Positions 26,201-36,799 of a stretch of 64,000 nucleotides of DNA are shown here, one piece after another. The notes under the pieces are model-generated. The model made no database searches and was not told the origin of the DNA. It saw only the letters and a program-made list of their open reading frames with translations. Every line of letters starts with the position of its first letter. Position 1 is the stretch's first letter. Both the position numbers and the translations under genes were made by a program. This DNA comes from Haematobia irritans (Eukaryota; Arthropoda; Insecta; Diptera; Muscidae), in NCBI RefSeq assembly GCF_050003625.1, contig NC_134398.1:203850583-203914582 (forward strand), in the 5' to 3' direction.

Positions 26201-27200
26201 GAAACGCCATTACCAAGTTTCAACCAAGATCATCACCCAAAACATGATCTGTGTTAGGTGGGACAGGGAAGGCAAAACGCACTAGGAAATGCTTACCAGA
26301 TAGACAAACCAAGTCAACTTGGCCCTGACAATACAAGGTCCCATATTCGTCCCAAGTCGCTAAAACAACACTCCAAGAATTCGCGTGGTAAGTTCTTCAG
26401 CATCCACCGGACTCTTTCGGATCTTACGCCTGCCGACTATCACATCATCCTCACTCTCTCTCTCTCTCTCTCTCTGTCAAATCAAATGCGAGGCTGTTTC
26501 CTTTAATGATGAGGAAGATCACGGAAGTCTGCGACTAAGATGGAATGGGTCCAATGGAAGAAATGGACACCAGGAAAACGTTATTACCAAGTGTCAGCCA
26601 AGATCTTTACTGAAAACATGATCTGAAAACATGGTGGAACTGGGAAGGCATAGTGCACTAGGAAATGCCCTAAGGAAACATCGCTGAAGAGGATCTAAGA
26701 ACTCTGTGACTAAGAAGGGGTGGGTCCAAAGAAAGGAATGGGCGACAAGAGAAACGCCATTACCAATGTTAACCAAGATCCTCACCCAAAATATGATCTG
26801 CGTTTGGTGGCACTGGGAAGGCATAGCGCACTATGCCCGACCAAACTGATGCTGAACATTGCAAATAAGATTATTCGGCTTAAAAGATCCGATAGACAAT
26901 CCAAGTCAACTTGGCCCATGACAATCCAAGGAGAAACGCCATTACCAAGTGTCAGCCAAGATCTTTACCGAAAACATGATCTGAGTTTGGTGGAACTGGG
27001 AAGGCATAGTGCACTAGGAAATGCCTGAAGGAAACATCGCTGAAGGGGATCTAACAACTCTATGACTAAGAAGGGATGGGTCTAAAGAAAGGAATGGACG
27101 ACAAGAGAAACGCCATTACCAAATGTCAACCAAGATCCTCACCCAAAACATGATCTGCGTTCAGTGGGACTGGGAAGGCATAGCGCACTAGGAAAGGCCC
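26200..27200 (+). repeat. Imperfect direct repeats of about 177 bp
   Basis: A block reading GAAACGCCATTACCAA.TGT, then CAACCAAGATC, AAAACATGATCTG, ACTGGGAAGGCATAG and GCACTAGGAAATGCC recurs near 26207, 26577, 26753, 26933 and 27108. The last four are spaced 175-180 bp apart. The GGGATGGGTCCA.A.GAAAGGAATGG motif (interrupted match) lies between units. The nature is unknown; the region lies directly downstream (in minus-strand sense) of a jockey-like relic and may be an amplified piece of it. Confidence 0.7.
26450..26477. repeat. (CT)n microsatellite
   Basis: An uninterrupted CT run of about 13 dinucleotides. Shorter CT tracts recur near 27380-27395, 27538-27548 and 27755-27768 inside the related repeats and the jockey-like relic. 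Confidence 0.9.
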
Positions 27201-27539
27201 GACCGAACTGACGCTGTACCTTGCAAATAAGGTTATTCGGCTGAAAATATCCGATAGACAATCCAAGTCAATTTGGTTCATGACAATACCAGAACCCATG
27301 GTGCCTAAAACAACACTCCAAGAGTTCTTCAGGATCCACCGTACTCTCCGGATCATTAGCATGCCAACAATCACATCTTCCTCTCTCTCTCTCTCTGTCA
27401 AATCATATGCGGCGTTGTTTCCTTCAGTGATGAAGAGGATCAAGCAACTCTGTAACTGAGATGGGATGGGTCCAGATGATTCCAAGAGTTCTTCAAGATC
27501 CACCGTACTCTCCGCATCATTAGCCTGCCGACTTCCCCT

Positions 27540-28760
27540 CTCTCTCTTTCAAACCACATGCCGGGATGTTTCCTTCAATGATGAAGAGAATCAAGCAACT
27601 CGGCGACTGAGATGGGATGGGATGGGTCCAGATTGATCGGGTGGTGAGTCGTGTATGTTTGGCTGACAAGCAAAAAAGGTCCTTGGTTGCAGAAAGTTCA
27701 CACATCACATCCGCTACTGTATAGCAAGAGGCGGCTGCACTTGCCTGATCTCTGCTCTCTCTCTCTCCCGGCTCGGATGATATGATGGTACAGTCGTACA
27801 ATCTGAACGCTGGAATAGGGGGTGAAATAAAGGACAGCTAGATGTTGAACAGTACCGATGATATCACCCCACCTTGGATTCACTCTACAAGATCTTGACT
27901 TTCTATCCCACAAGTCCATGGACGAGTGGGGCCCGTACAAATAATTAAGAACGCTATGTCTGGTTCCTGCCGGTGTTTTCGATGTTCTCTAAAAGTCTGA
28001 CCGTACCGAAGGTCTTCGAAAACTATTCTATGACACGGCTTGGGCTGATTGAGTCTTCAATCTATGTATGCTGTAATGTCATGCAAAGCTATTGTTGTGC
28101 TGGGGAGGGGGTCTTGGTTACTGGCGAAAATTGGGAGATCGGTCGGAATCGGTCTCGCTCGATTTTATGACTGGCTTCAGTAGTGGAGTCACCCTAACCA
28201 TTTGCCAGACATCGGCTATAATGAGTGACACCAAAGACAAATTGGAGATCCCGGTCCAGTACTCAACTCCTAGTATTCCCAGACGCTTCAGCATTAGAAT
28301 AGAAATTTCTTCGGGACCCAATACCTTGGATGGTAACTTCAGCTGGGGTAAATTGTGGTATGTGGTCGCTGGCTCGGAGACCACGGATACAACAAATGTC
28401 TCTACTTTTCGTTCTATCATTGTCGGGATGCTCAACAAACTGTCAGTTGAAAAATCTCGCACTTCGTTTCGGATCAGTGACCGTCATATCGCCAAATGTG
28501 ATTGAAATCCCATCAGCCCTTTTAACGGGGTTCGAGAGGGCTTCTACTGGTGACCACAACTTACATGTACTAATGTCTAGGTAAGATTGCTTCAGTGTGT
28601 TAAACATATTTTCCGATTATGCAAGTTGACTATCTTAGATTTAGTTCCTCAGTTGTATTGCTTTCGGTTAATGAGCCGGCTTCAGAGGATATGAAATCGA
28701 AGGTTCGGTCAATGGCGGCAATTATGGGGAGGTGGTGCGATTCCAGTGAAATGTGAAGTC
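27540..28760 (-). pseudogene. Decayed jockey-like non-LTR retrotransposon (end of EN to RT)
   Basis: Reading the minus strand downward, I see in order: HLPIIAAIDR (C-terminal endonuclease motif, about 28740); KLWSPVEALSNPVKRADG and TFGDMTVTDPKRSARFF (EN-RT linker, about 28560-28460); LPSKVLGPEEISILMLKRLG and ADVWQMVRVTPLLKP (RT start, about 28340-28180); LHDITAYID with PKPCHR (about 28080-28010); RKSRSCRVNPRWGDIIG where GVPQG is expected (about 27890); then the decayed ADD-box region VQIVRLYHH (about 27790) and LSATKDLF (about 27690). Stops and frameshifts break it into three frames and the RT catalytic box is destroyed. This order is typical of jockey-clade ORF2; the exact clade needs a tree. 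Confidence 0.8.
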
Positions 28761-29076
28761 ATTCATCTGCTCTGCCAAAGCTGGTAATTATGTAAAAGAG
28801 AATGCTGAAGCTTATGGTAGGCATTGAAATATCCTAGTATCAATCGGTTCTGTCGACATAACTGCTACCAAACGCCTATCTCGGCATCCTTAGACTTGAC
28901 TGCTACCCCAGATATTCCATGTACGGGTCACTAATGTCTGGCACAAGCAATATAGGTCTATACTGCACGAAATGATGCAATATGAAAACCTCCACCTTTG
29001 TCTCTTGGTAGCATTCAGTTTTGTCTTTTAGATCGCCGCGAACCTAACTCGCTTCCGATTCATAAAATCTACGCTC
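28761..29076. other. Spacer between jockey-like relic and SINE
   Basis: Nothing recognised with confidence. It may contain further decayed endonuclease sequence of the jockey-like element, since that domain should lie here in minus-strand sense. Confidence 0.4.
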
Positions 29077-29086
29077 TCACCAATCT

Positions 29087-29424
29087 CAGGTTAGGTTAGG
29101 TTAGATGGCAGCCCGATGTATCAGGCTCACTTAGACTATTCAGTCCATTGTGATACCACATTGGTGAACTTCTTATCACTGAGTGCTGCCGATTCCATGT
29201 TAAGCTCAATGCCTCCTTTTTATAGCCAAGTCCGAACGACGTTCCACATTGCAGTGAAACCACTTAGAGAAGCTTTGAAACCCTCAGAAATGTCACCAGC
29301 ATTACTGAGGTGGGATAATCCACCGCTGAAAAACTTTTTGGTGTTCGGTCGAAGCAGGAATCGAACCCACGACCTTGTGTATGCAAGGCGGGCATGCTAA
29401 CCATTGCACCACTATGGCTCCCGA
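29087..29424 (-). mobile_element. tRNA-derived SINE, full length, minus strand
   Basis: On the minus strand it starts GGGAGCCATAGTGGTGCAAT, contains an A-box-like AGTGGTGCAATGGTTAGCATG region (quoted in overlap) and a perfect B box GGTTCGATTCC, and ends in an (AGGTT)n-type tail, seen on the plus strand as GGTTAGGTTAGGTTAGATGG. The direct repeat TCACCAATCT flanks it (29077-29086 and 29425-29434), a 10-bp target duplication. A homologous copy lies at 34706-35054 and a tail-only copy at 7353-7414. The 94-codon plus frame over it is a shadow. Confidence 0.9.
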
Positions 29425-29504
29425 TCACCAATCTTAACTACGAACCCTTCTGGTTTGAACAGCATCCTGCCACGTAGTCAGTATGACTATACTCCCACAT
29501 CGAT

Positions 29505-30230
29505 GTTAGATTGAAACAGTTCTGGATGTGTACCCACTCCAGGCACCGAAACCGAGCGGTAATGAATCTGGTTTCGGCAGACAGAACGGCACCTCTATCG
29601 CGGCTCGGACCAGAAGCAAATGAAGGAGGCGCCACGGGATGCTACTCCTCCAACACACACAAAAAAACGGACGAAACACCACATACGCTGATGGGGCATC
29701 CTCTTGCACAGTGGTTCCAAATAGCCTCTTTGGAAATAATTATTTGGATGTTAGATCGAAACAACTCCGCATTTGTACCCACTCCAGGCACCGAAACCAA
29801 GCGGTAATGAATCTGGTTTCGGCAGACAGAACAGCACCTCTACCCCGGCTCGGACCAGAAGCAAATGAAGGAGGCGCCACGGGATGCTACTCCTCCAACA
29901 CACACAAAAAAACGGACGAAACACCACATACGCTGATGGGGCATCCTCCTGCACAATGGTTCCAAATAGCCTCTTTGGAAATAATTAGTTGGATGTTAGA
30001 TCGAAACAGTTCCGGATGTGTACCCACTCCACGTACCAAAACCGAGCGGTAATGAATCTGATTTCGGCAGACAGAACAGCACCTATATCCCGACTCGGAC
30101 CAGAAGCAAATGAAGAAGGCGCCACGGGATGCTACTCCTCCAACACACACAAAAAAACGGACGAAACACCACATACGCTGATGGGGCATCCTTCTGCACA
30201 ATGGTTCCAAATAGCCTCTTTGGAAATAAT
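29505..30230 (+). repeat. Three tandem 245-bp units
   Basis: Three copies start at about 29505, 29750 and 29995 with GTTAGAT.GAAACA and end with CCTCTTTGGAAATAATTA. Differences are scattered substitutions with no indels I could see, so all frames stay open through several units. It is GC-richer than the surroundings. The open frames (for example AVMNLVSADRTAP and GCYSSNTHKKTDETPHTL) match no family I know. It is probably a small satellite or an amplified transposon tail; coding is possible but unsupported. Confidence 0.9.
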
Positions 30231-31664
30231 TCTATAGCTTTTGAGTGGACAAAGATATGAGGTTTCCTTTGCAAATTTATACTCATAGAAAATAATCATA
30301 AACGGAGTGCATGTTTCAAAACGATCCGTTCATGAAAGTGAACCATATGGTGTCGAACGGATGGTATTAATGATCTGAAAACGTAATGGATACGAATCTA
30401 TAAAAAATCTGCTACCGTGACTCGAGCCTGGACTGTCAGCTCCATATGCGTAGAAGTCGCCTTAGCACATTGCACCATCGACGGAGTTGTCATAAGAATG
30501 TCTAACGAGTATTTTCGAAGACGTTCCATAGCCAAAGAAAAACGAAATCGAGAACGCCAGTGGACGGAACCGTGAACATTCCATTTTGATTTTTCGTGAA
30601 CGTTTCCGTCACATCGTTTTTAGCTGCGAAATCTGCAATTATGAACCGATTTCCATAATTGTTTCTTTACTGGATGGAATCGAGCGAGCATGTGAGACTA
30701 ACTCTACTAGCTCGCGAGATATTAAAGTTTTTGGGCGCCTTCTTGTTTTCTTTTCTAAACTACATTCTTTGCAAAATTCTACACAACTTAGATTTGTCTT
30801 TTTAAAAACAAAAACAAATTTCGTAAATGATTTGTGACCACCACAAAATTGAAGCATTCTCAAAATGTGACCACAACCAATCCACCCACAGTGTCATTCA
30901 TAGTTTATTGTTGACTTGGCAGATTAAAAGGAGGAATATTTGCTGAATAATGATTTCGTCATGTTTCTCTTGTTGTTGCCGTTATTGTTCAGCTTTCATT
31001 GTTTCTTTGATTTTTCCTTCTGGTGCTTGGTTGATTACTTCTTTTCTTGCTTTTTTTAGTTTTTTTTCTTTGCTTATATCCCAGTAATAGGTATCAAATA
31101 ACCTATCGTAAAATACGCACGCAAAGGAAATATGCTTGAAGAGAAGGACGGACAAATGAGGCCTCTTTTGTTAAATCGGCTCAGTTGTTGTGTTATTGAT
31201 TAATGATGTGTCTGGGAAAATGATTAAGTGAATGACTGACAAAGTATCGAATATTCAAGTGATTTTTGTTTTTTTTTTTTAAGTTATTTTTTTCGGCTCT
31301 TTCTTGTGAACACAAAAATCGTAAATCTCTTGTACAACAATATCCTTGTTGAAAGCCACAAAACAAAAGAAAGTGCTTCCCTTTCATATTTAATGGGTAT
31401 CCCCTCACCCTCACCACCAAAACAGAAAGGTATTCAGTTGACATTTTTTTCTTGCTTCAACGATAACATCAAGACTTTGGTCATAATCAAGACTTAAGAG
31501 AAAATCCTGAAAAAAATGTCACCCAAGGATAACTGATGACTTAGAAAAAGGGGTTCTAAAATGCATCGCTCAATCACTGCTTCTTTGGAATACATTTTAT
31601 AATTTTATGGTAAAGCAGTTTATTAATAAACAACAAAAATGGCAAAAAGTTTGGAACAGTAGGT
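30231..31664. other. Spacer, no recognised gene
   Basis: No domain or RNA gene recognised. Opposed frames at 30586-30837 (+) and 30639-30863 (-) overlap each other and neither shows a known motif. Poly-T stretches occur near 31260-31285. Confidence 0.55.
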
Positions 31665-32404
31665 TCTGTACATGAGAGCAGAGAAGGCGAAATGGAATCA
31701 TCTTCAGAACCCTTTGCAAGCATAAGAGAGAGAGAGATAAGAAAGCTTGCGGACCTGATGCCATACCCGTAGAGGACTGGAAAAAGATAGAAATCAATCG
31801 CTCAAGCTTTGTTATGTAAAAAACTCTCTAAATGCAGCCATCTTCCCCAAAGCATCGAAGGGAGAGAACCTACTCCAACAGGACATTGTAATCATGTTTC
31901 AAGACATATCATCGTACTGGCGACTCTAGCTAGCAAAACCGGATTTAACAGCCCTGTGAGTAGAGAAGACGAAGTCGAGCATCTTTCAGGCATAAAAAAG
32001 ATAAGAAAGTTTCAACAACCATGAGAGCAGAGAAGGCGAGATCGAAACCCCTTCAAACATAAGAATGATAAGAAAGTTCCGGCATCAGGGCCGAAGCATG
32101 GAAGGAACAAGGATTAGTACTCATTAGCATAAAGAAAGAACCTAATCTAGAACCTACTGGTGAATCTGGACATTAACTAACGCACTCAACAGTCATGAGA
32201 GCAAAGCATACGGAATTTAGCTCGCGTCCATGAAGACATACCCGCATAGATCCAAAAGAGGTAGGAATCAAGGAATAAAGCAAGAATTACTTTCCATGTA
32301 CAAAAGCTGTGTAAAAGCAGACAACTCCCCCAAAACATGGATAGAACCTAACCTAAACGGAAATGGTCTGGGATGTGCTGATGTAATTTACACTTTTGAA
32401 AGTA
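31665..32404 (+). repeat. Decayed R1-like DNA with three short direct repeats
   Basis: Blocks near 31672, 31962 and 32023 share GAGAGCAGAGAAGGCG-type starts and AAGA.A.GATAAGAAAGTT ends, as three copies of a unit of about 60-75 bp. Between them, ACGPDAIPVEDWK (about 31747-31785) resembles the GxDGIP segment at the start of an R1/jockey-type reverse transcriptase. No intact frame remains. Confidence 0.45.
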
Positions 32405-33337
32405 AAGGGTGATTCTTTTGAGGTTAGGATTTTCATGCATTAGTATTTGACAGATCACGTGGGATTTCAGACATGGTGTCAAAGAGAAAGATGCTCAGTA
32501 TGCTTTGACATTTCATCATGAATAGACTTACGATCTGCCACAACGTCGAATTTTCAGTGAATGGGCCCTAGAAAAGTTGGCAGAAAATCCGCTTTTTTAT
32601 CGACAAATTTTGTTCAGCGATGAGGCTCATTTCTGGTTGAATGGCTACGTAAATAAGCAAAATTGCCGCATTTGGAGTGAAGAGCAACCAGAAGCCGTTC
32701 AAGAACTGCCCATGCATCCCGAAAAATGCACTGTTTGGTGTGGTTTGTACGCTGGTGGAATCATTGGACCGTATTTTTTCAAAGATGCTGTTGGACGCAA
32801 CGTTACGGTGAATGGCGATCGCTATCGTTCGATGCTAACAAACTTTTTGTTGCCAAAAATGGAAGAACTGAACTTGGTTGACATGTGGTTTCAACAAGAT
32901 GGCGCTACATGCCACACAGCTCGCGATTCTATGGCCATTTTGAGGGAAAACTTCGGAGAACAATTCATCTCAAGAAATGGACCGGTAAGTTGGCCACAAA
33001 GATCATGCGATTTGACGCCTTTAGACTATTTTTTGTGGGGCTACGTCAAGTCTAAAGTCTACAGAAATAAGCCAGCAACTATTCCAGCTTTGGAAGACAA
33101 CATTTCCGAAGAAATTCGGGCTATTCCGGCCGAAATGCTCGAAAAAGTTGCCCAAAATTGGACTTTCCGAATGGACCACCTAAGACGCAGCCGCGGTCAA
33201 CATTTAAATGAAATTATCTTCAAAAAGTAAATGTCATGGACCAATCTAACGTTTCAAATAAAGAACCGATGAGATTTTGCAAATTTTATGCGTTTTTTTT
33301 TTTTAAAAAGTTATCAAGCTCTTAACAAATCACCCTT
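32405..33337 (+). mobile_element. rosa-like (DD41D) mariner-superfamily transposon, internally deleted
   Basis: The left end is AAGGGTGATTCTTTTGAGG and the right end is ACAAATCACCCTT. AAGGGTGATT and AATCACCCTT form the inverted repeat, and TA flanks both sides (32403-32404 and 33338-33339). At 933 bp the element is too short for a full transposase, and the reading frame begins within the protein. I infer an internal deletion near 32525-32535 that removed the DNA-binding half. It sits in R1-like relic DNA. Confidence 0.88.
32577..33230 (+). pseudogene. rosa-type (DD41D) transposase, catalytic half only
   Basis: The frame is open from about 32528 to the TAA at 33228-33230 and gives about 217-234 codons. 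An upstream TAG and the lack of an ATG in frame mean it has no normal start; 32577 is a TTG. The catalytic domain is intact: FSDEAHFWLNG holds the first Asp, FQQDGATCHTA the second, and DLTPLDYFLWG the third. I count 41 residues between the second and third Asp, the spacing that defines the DD41D (rosa) family of Tc1/mariner transposases. The N-terminal helix-turn-helix region is absent. It probably makes no active protein, but the catalytic frame has no stop or frameshift, so the deletion looks fairly recent. Confidence 0.85.
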
Positions 33338-34705
33338 TATATTCCGTATACCGATATAACTAATAAGGAACCTTAGAAATTACGTAAAAGGCCGCGTACT
33401 GATATACGAGACAATCGAAGGGCCAAGAGGAAAAGAAATCACCTCAGGTGCCGCACATGTGCCAATCCTAGGACCAGACCTGTGGAATGCTGGTCCTACG
33501 ATTGGATCTGTGGGAAATATTTATGGGCCGCTCCCAATTAGGGAGGAAACTACAAACAGTAGACTCCTATGTGGATTCGAAATCTGGGCACCGACTTTAT
33601 TACAACAAACCGGGCCCGCTCTCCGTGCAGGAGCCGCGCTAGTGATAGCGGGAAAGGTCACTATAAACCTTCGGGTAACTGAGAGGAGGTACACTTTTCT
33701 TGCCAACCAACAGGGTGCGACAAATCCGCCAGACAATATTCACCGAGAGACCATGGAAAGAACGCGAGAGAAGAGGAAGGTGGACACATCGGCTTATAAC
33801 AGATATTCAGATATGGCGGGACAGAAGAACGCCGAATTATTTGTACTATATCCGGTAATGCAGTACGAAGACGTGCATATACGAGGAAGAAAAAGTCGTT
33901 GATGATGCTGAGCAAACCTTTTTCAAATGTAGCCGATGGACATAATGACGCAGAGAATGAGATCGCCCGTATCTACTGGTGCTACTGAATGAAGAGACAC
34001 TGGGAAGCTGTATGCAAATATGTGGAACAAGTTCTGCAAAACAAGAGGACATGCATTTTGCCGCACAGAGTTTAATCCTATGGTCAGACCTGGTGCTACT
34101 GAATGAAGAGGCACTGGGCAGATGTATGCAAATATATGGAAAAGTTCTGCAAAACAAGAAAGCATTCATTTTGCCGCACAGAGTTTAATCCTATGGCCAG
34201 ACATGGGGAATGAAACGTACGACGATATCTTAAAGGTAAATATGCCACCTGACGACACATTCCTAGTGGGAAACGCGGACGATCTAGCTGCGGTTATAAA
34301 AGTTAGAAACAAGGAAGAGGTTCAACGCAAACTACGTCAAACGATGATACAAACGAAAACCACGCTTGCAGAAGGCAGCATTTTTACTGCAGTCAAACCG
34401 ATATTTGCCTCAAAAAATAGAAATGGATATTGACGACGTAGTTATGTCTGCAAGACCGTCCATCAAGTACTTACGACTAAAACTGGACTCAACAACTAAA
34501 TTCAAGGAGATATAGTACACATCGACAAGAGCTGCCATGATGACAACACGATTGAGACTCCTAATGTCATATATTGAAGGATCGCTTCCAAGTACAAGGA
34601 GAGTGCCTATGGAAAATAGAAACAGCAACAGACCTGAGCGAATAAATTACTCAACGTGTAGAGAACAGCATCCCTGAGTCACCGCACAGTATAAGGAAAA
34701 GCCGC
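33338..34705 (+). pseudogene. Decayed R1-clade non-LTR retrotransposon, RT and C-terminal parts
   Basis: Translation gives NYVKGRVLIYET and ITSGAAHVPILGPDLWNA (RT motif B, about 33375-33490), then ALVIAGKVTINLRVTERR and HIRGRKSR (C-terminal region, about 33635-33900), then further on YDDILKVNMPPDDTFLVG and NADDLAAVI (the RT catalytic box with Tyr changed to Asn, about 34215-34300), then PSIKYLRLKLDSTTKF (about 34455-34500). The C-terminal piece precedes the catalytic box, so segments are out of order. The HTFF-type Cys-rich tail with LLNEE.LG.CMQI appears twice (about 33975 and 34100). It is an old, rearranged R1-like element with no usable frame. Confidence 0.75.
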
Positions 34706-35054
34706 GGGAGCCACCGTGGTGCAATGGTTAGCATGCTCGCCTTGCATACACAAGGTCGTGGGTTCGATTCCTGCTTCGACCGAACGCCAAAAAGTTTTTC
34801 AGCGGTGGATTATCCCACCTCAGTAATTCCGGTGACATTTCTGAGGGTTTCAAAGCTTCTCTAAGTAGTTTCACTGTAATGTGGAACGCCGTTCGGACTC
34901 GGCTATAAAAAGGAGGTCCCTTGTCATTGAGCTTAATATGGAATCGGGCAGCACTCAGTGATAAGAGAGAAGTTCATCAATGTGGTATCACAATGGACTG
35001 AATAGTCTAAGTGAGCCTGATACATCGGGATGCCACCTAATCTAACCTAGAGAG
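34706..35054 (+). mobile_element. tRNA-derived SINE, full length, plus strand
   Basis: It starts GGGAGCCACCGTGGTGCAAT, has the B box GGTTCGATTCC at about 34760, a body colinear with the copy at 29087-29424, and ends GCCACCTAATCTAACCT. AAGCCGC flanks both sides (34699-34705 and 35055-35061), a 7-bp or longer target duplication. The insertion splits R1-like sequence; the homologous uninterrupted site (GAGCCGCGCTAGTGATAGCG) is visible near 33632. Confidence 0.9.
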
Positions 35055-35693
35055 AAGCCGCACTAGTGATAGCGGCAATGGTCTCAATAGACCTTCAAGC
35101 AACTGAGTTCAGAAAAACTTTTCTTGCCAACCAACAGAGCGCGACAAATCCGACAGAGAATATCCAGCGAAAGACAATGACAAAAACTTTAGAGACACGA
35201 AGGAAAAGGCATGTGGGCTCATCGGCATATAACCGATATCCGAATATGGCGAGACATAAAGCACGCCAAAGTAAACTACTTTATAACCCAGATGCTATCT
35301 GGTTAAAGCTATTTCCGTAATGCAGGTACATGGAAAACGTTCTTTAAAGCAAGAAGACCTATGGAATGCAACGACGAAATCTTAAAGATAGACAGACACA
35401 TTCATACAATGGCTTGACTCGCGCAATGTCTGCAACTCGAGAAAGAGATCGTTCGTATCTCCCACCAAAATATAGTCAGCAAGAGGCTACTAAATGAGAG
35501 TCACTGGGAGGCTGTAAGCTAATATCTGGAACACGTGCATCACAAAAAGATAACATGGATTTGGCAAGGTGAAATCGGAAGTTTGAACGCAGAATAAGAG
35601 AAGATGCAAAAAACGCAAGAATGCTGGAGAAACGAGAGAATAGGCTGGTGGACACATTTGCTTATAACAGATATTCAAATAGGGCGAGACAGA
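35055..35693 (+). pseudogene. R1-like C-terminal relic, second copy
   Basis: MVSIDLQATEFRKTFLANQQ and NPTENIQRKTM match the out-of-order piece near 33650-33760 (VTINLRVTERRYTFLANQQ). KRHVGSSAYNRYPNMARHK follows. A further partial copy begins near 35625 with MLEKRENRLVDTFAYNRYSN. Stops and frameshifts break all of them. The copies show that the 3' part of this element accumulated several times here. Confidence 0.65.
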
Positions 35694-35859
35694 ATTTACG
35701 CCGAAGTTACTTACTTCATAACCCAGATGCTCCTGGCCTCGGCTATATTCGGATATATTTGTAGCCGATGGGCATAACAACGCGGAGAATTTGAGAATTA
35801 GATCGGTCAAGTCTACTGAAACAAGTGAATAAGAAGCACTGGGAAGCTGTAAGTAGATA

Positions 35860-35972
35860 CAGTGAACCCTCTGAAAGGTGAACACCCACGGTCGCCTAAA
35901 TTTTATCAACCTTTGAGAGATGTCCAGGTATGAGAGGTTAATTTTAATGTGTTAATATAGCAAACGTAACTA
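35860..35972 (+). mobile_element. Left part of pogo-like MITE (duplicated copy)
   Basis: It begins CAGTGAACCCTCTGAAAGG after a TA and is homologous to 46896-47008. It is cut by the inserted CAC...GTG element at 35973, exactly as in the second copy. Confidence 0.75.
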
Positions 35973-36084
35973 CACGGACGAAAAAGACTGTTTTTCATAT
36001 GTTTGGGTGTAAAAATTAAATGATTGGAACCCAAATTTTTTAACACAATATTTTTAAGTGCACGCATAAATGTTCATATTCTAG
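35973..36084 (-). mobile_element. Truncated end of a CAC...GTG element (duplicated copy)
   Basis: It starts after TA with CACGGACGAAAAAGACTG and is nearly identical to 47009-47120. It stops abruptly at CATATTCTAGC, where the tandem-duplication breakpoint lies. Confidence 0.75.
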
Positions 36085-36539
36085 CGAGACAGAATTTATG
36101 CTGAAGTTAACTACTTCGTAACCCAGATGCTAACTGGCCTCGGCTATTTTCTGATATATTTGTCGCCGTTGGGCATAACGACGCAGAGAACTTGAGAATT
36201 AAATCGGTCAAAACTACTGAAGCAATTGAATGAGAAGCACACCCTCAAAAAAAATCGCTTCTTTAACATATGTTCCAAACATATTTTGCAGGAAGCACAT
36301 ATATTATTGCATACTGCCGAAACATTAATATGTTTGTTTTATGTGAACATATTATATGTTTGGAAGCATTTTGAGCCAAAAATATTATATGCTTGGAAGA
36401 ATTTTTCCCAAACACGATTGTCCTCATTCCCTAACATACTCGTAATTTTCAAATTTTTTAGTTATTGGCACCTTTTTCTGTAATACAAATAATGTTGAAG
36501 AAATTATTCACTTTTATAAATTTTTTAAATTTTACCTTT

Positions 36540-36613
36540 CGCCTGCACGGAGAATCGAACCGAGGACCATACAGTTTGTAAGCCAACACACTATCCACTG
36601 GGCTACGTAGCTG
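36540..36613 (-). other. tRNA-like block inside the CAC...GTG element
   Basis: The minus strand reads GCTACGTAGCCCAGTGGATA (A-box-like), and further on CGGTTCGATTCTCCG (B box and T-arm). The homologous site in the other long copy is at 49765-49837. The acceptor ends do not pair well enough for a working tRNA, so I call it a SINE-like remnant. Confidence 0.65.
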
Positions 36614-36725
36614 TTATAGTCACCAGTAGATAATTATCGTTTTAAGTTACATTTATATAGCATAGTTTGCAGCGCCCACGAGCCCATGCAAACATTACAT
36701 TATTTAACAGAAACATACATTTGTT

Positions 36726-36799
36726 TGCCACGTGGAGCAGTGGTTAGCATGTCTGCCTTGCATGCAAAGGGTCGTGGGTTCAATCCCTGCTCCGACCGA
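36726..36799 (+). other. Second tRNA-like block, SINE-head type
   Basis: GAGCAGTGGTTAGCATG and GGGTTCAATCCCTGCTCCGA give A- and B-box-like motifs. It resembles the head of the SINEs at 29087 and 34706 (TGCCTTGCAT..., GGTCGTGGGTTC). A poly-T run follows, as expected of a pol III terminator. It is not a functional tRNA: the acceptor ends do not pair. Confidence 0.65.

Larger units (their letters stand above)
35694..36239 (+). repeat. Tandem duplication of about 390 bp (R1 tail + MITE starts)
   Basis: Unit 1 runs 35694-36084, from GCGAGACAGAATTTA to CATATTCTAGC. Unit 2 starts at 36085 with GCGAGACAGAATTTATGCTG and runs to 36239. It then continues after a 10.6-kb insertion at 46873 and ends near 47120. 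Both units carry R1 tail sequence, the start of a pogo-like MITE, and the end of a CAC...GTG element. The duplication therefore happened after those two insertions and before the large insertion that splits unit 2. Confidence 0.85.

Noticed and set aside
29116..29400. 94-codon plus-strand frame with IHDLVYARRAC-type ending
   Set aside because: It lies entirely in the antisense of a SINE copy, including the complement of its tRNA-like head.
36726..36799. Functional tRNA genes at 36540, 36726 and 49765
   Set aside because: A- and B-box motifs are present but the acceptor ends do not pair and the blocks are embedded in a transposon. They are SINE-like remnants.
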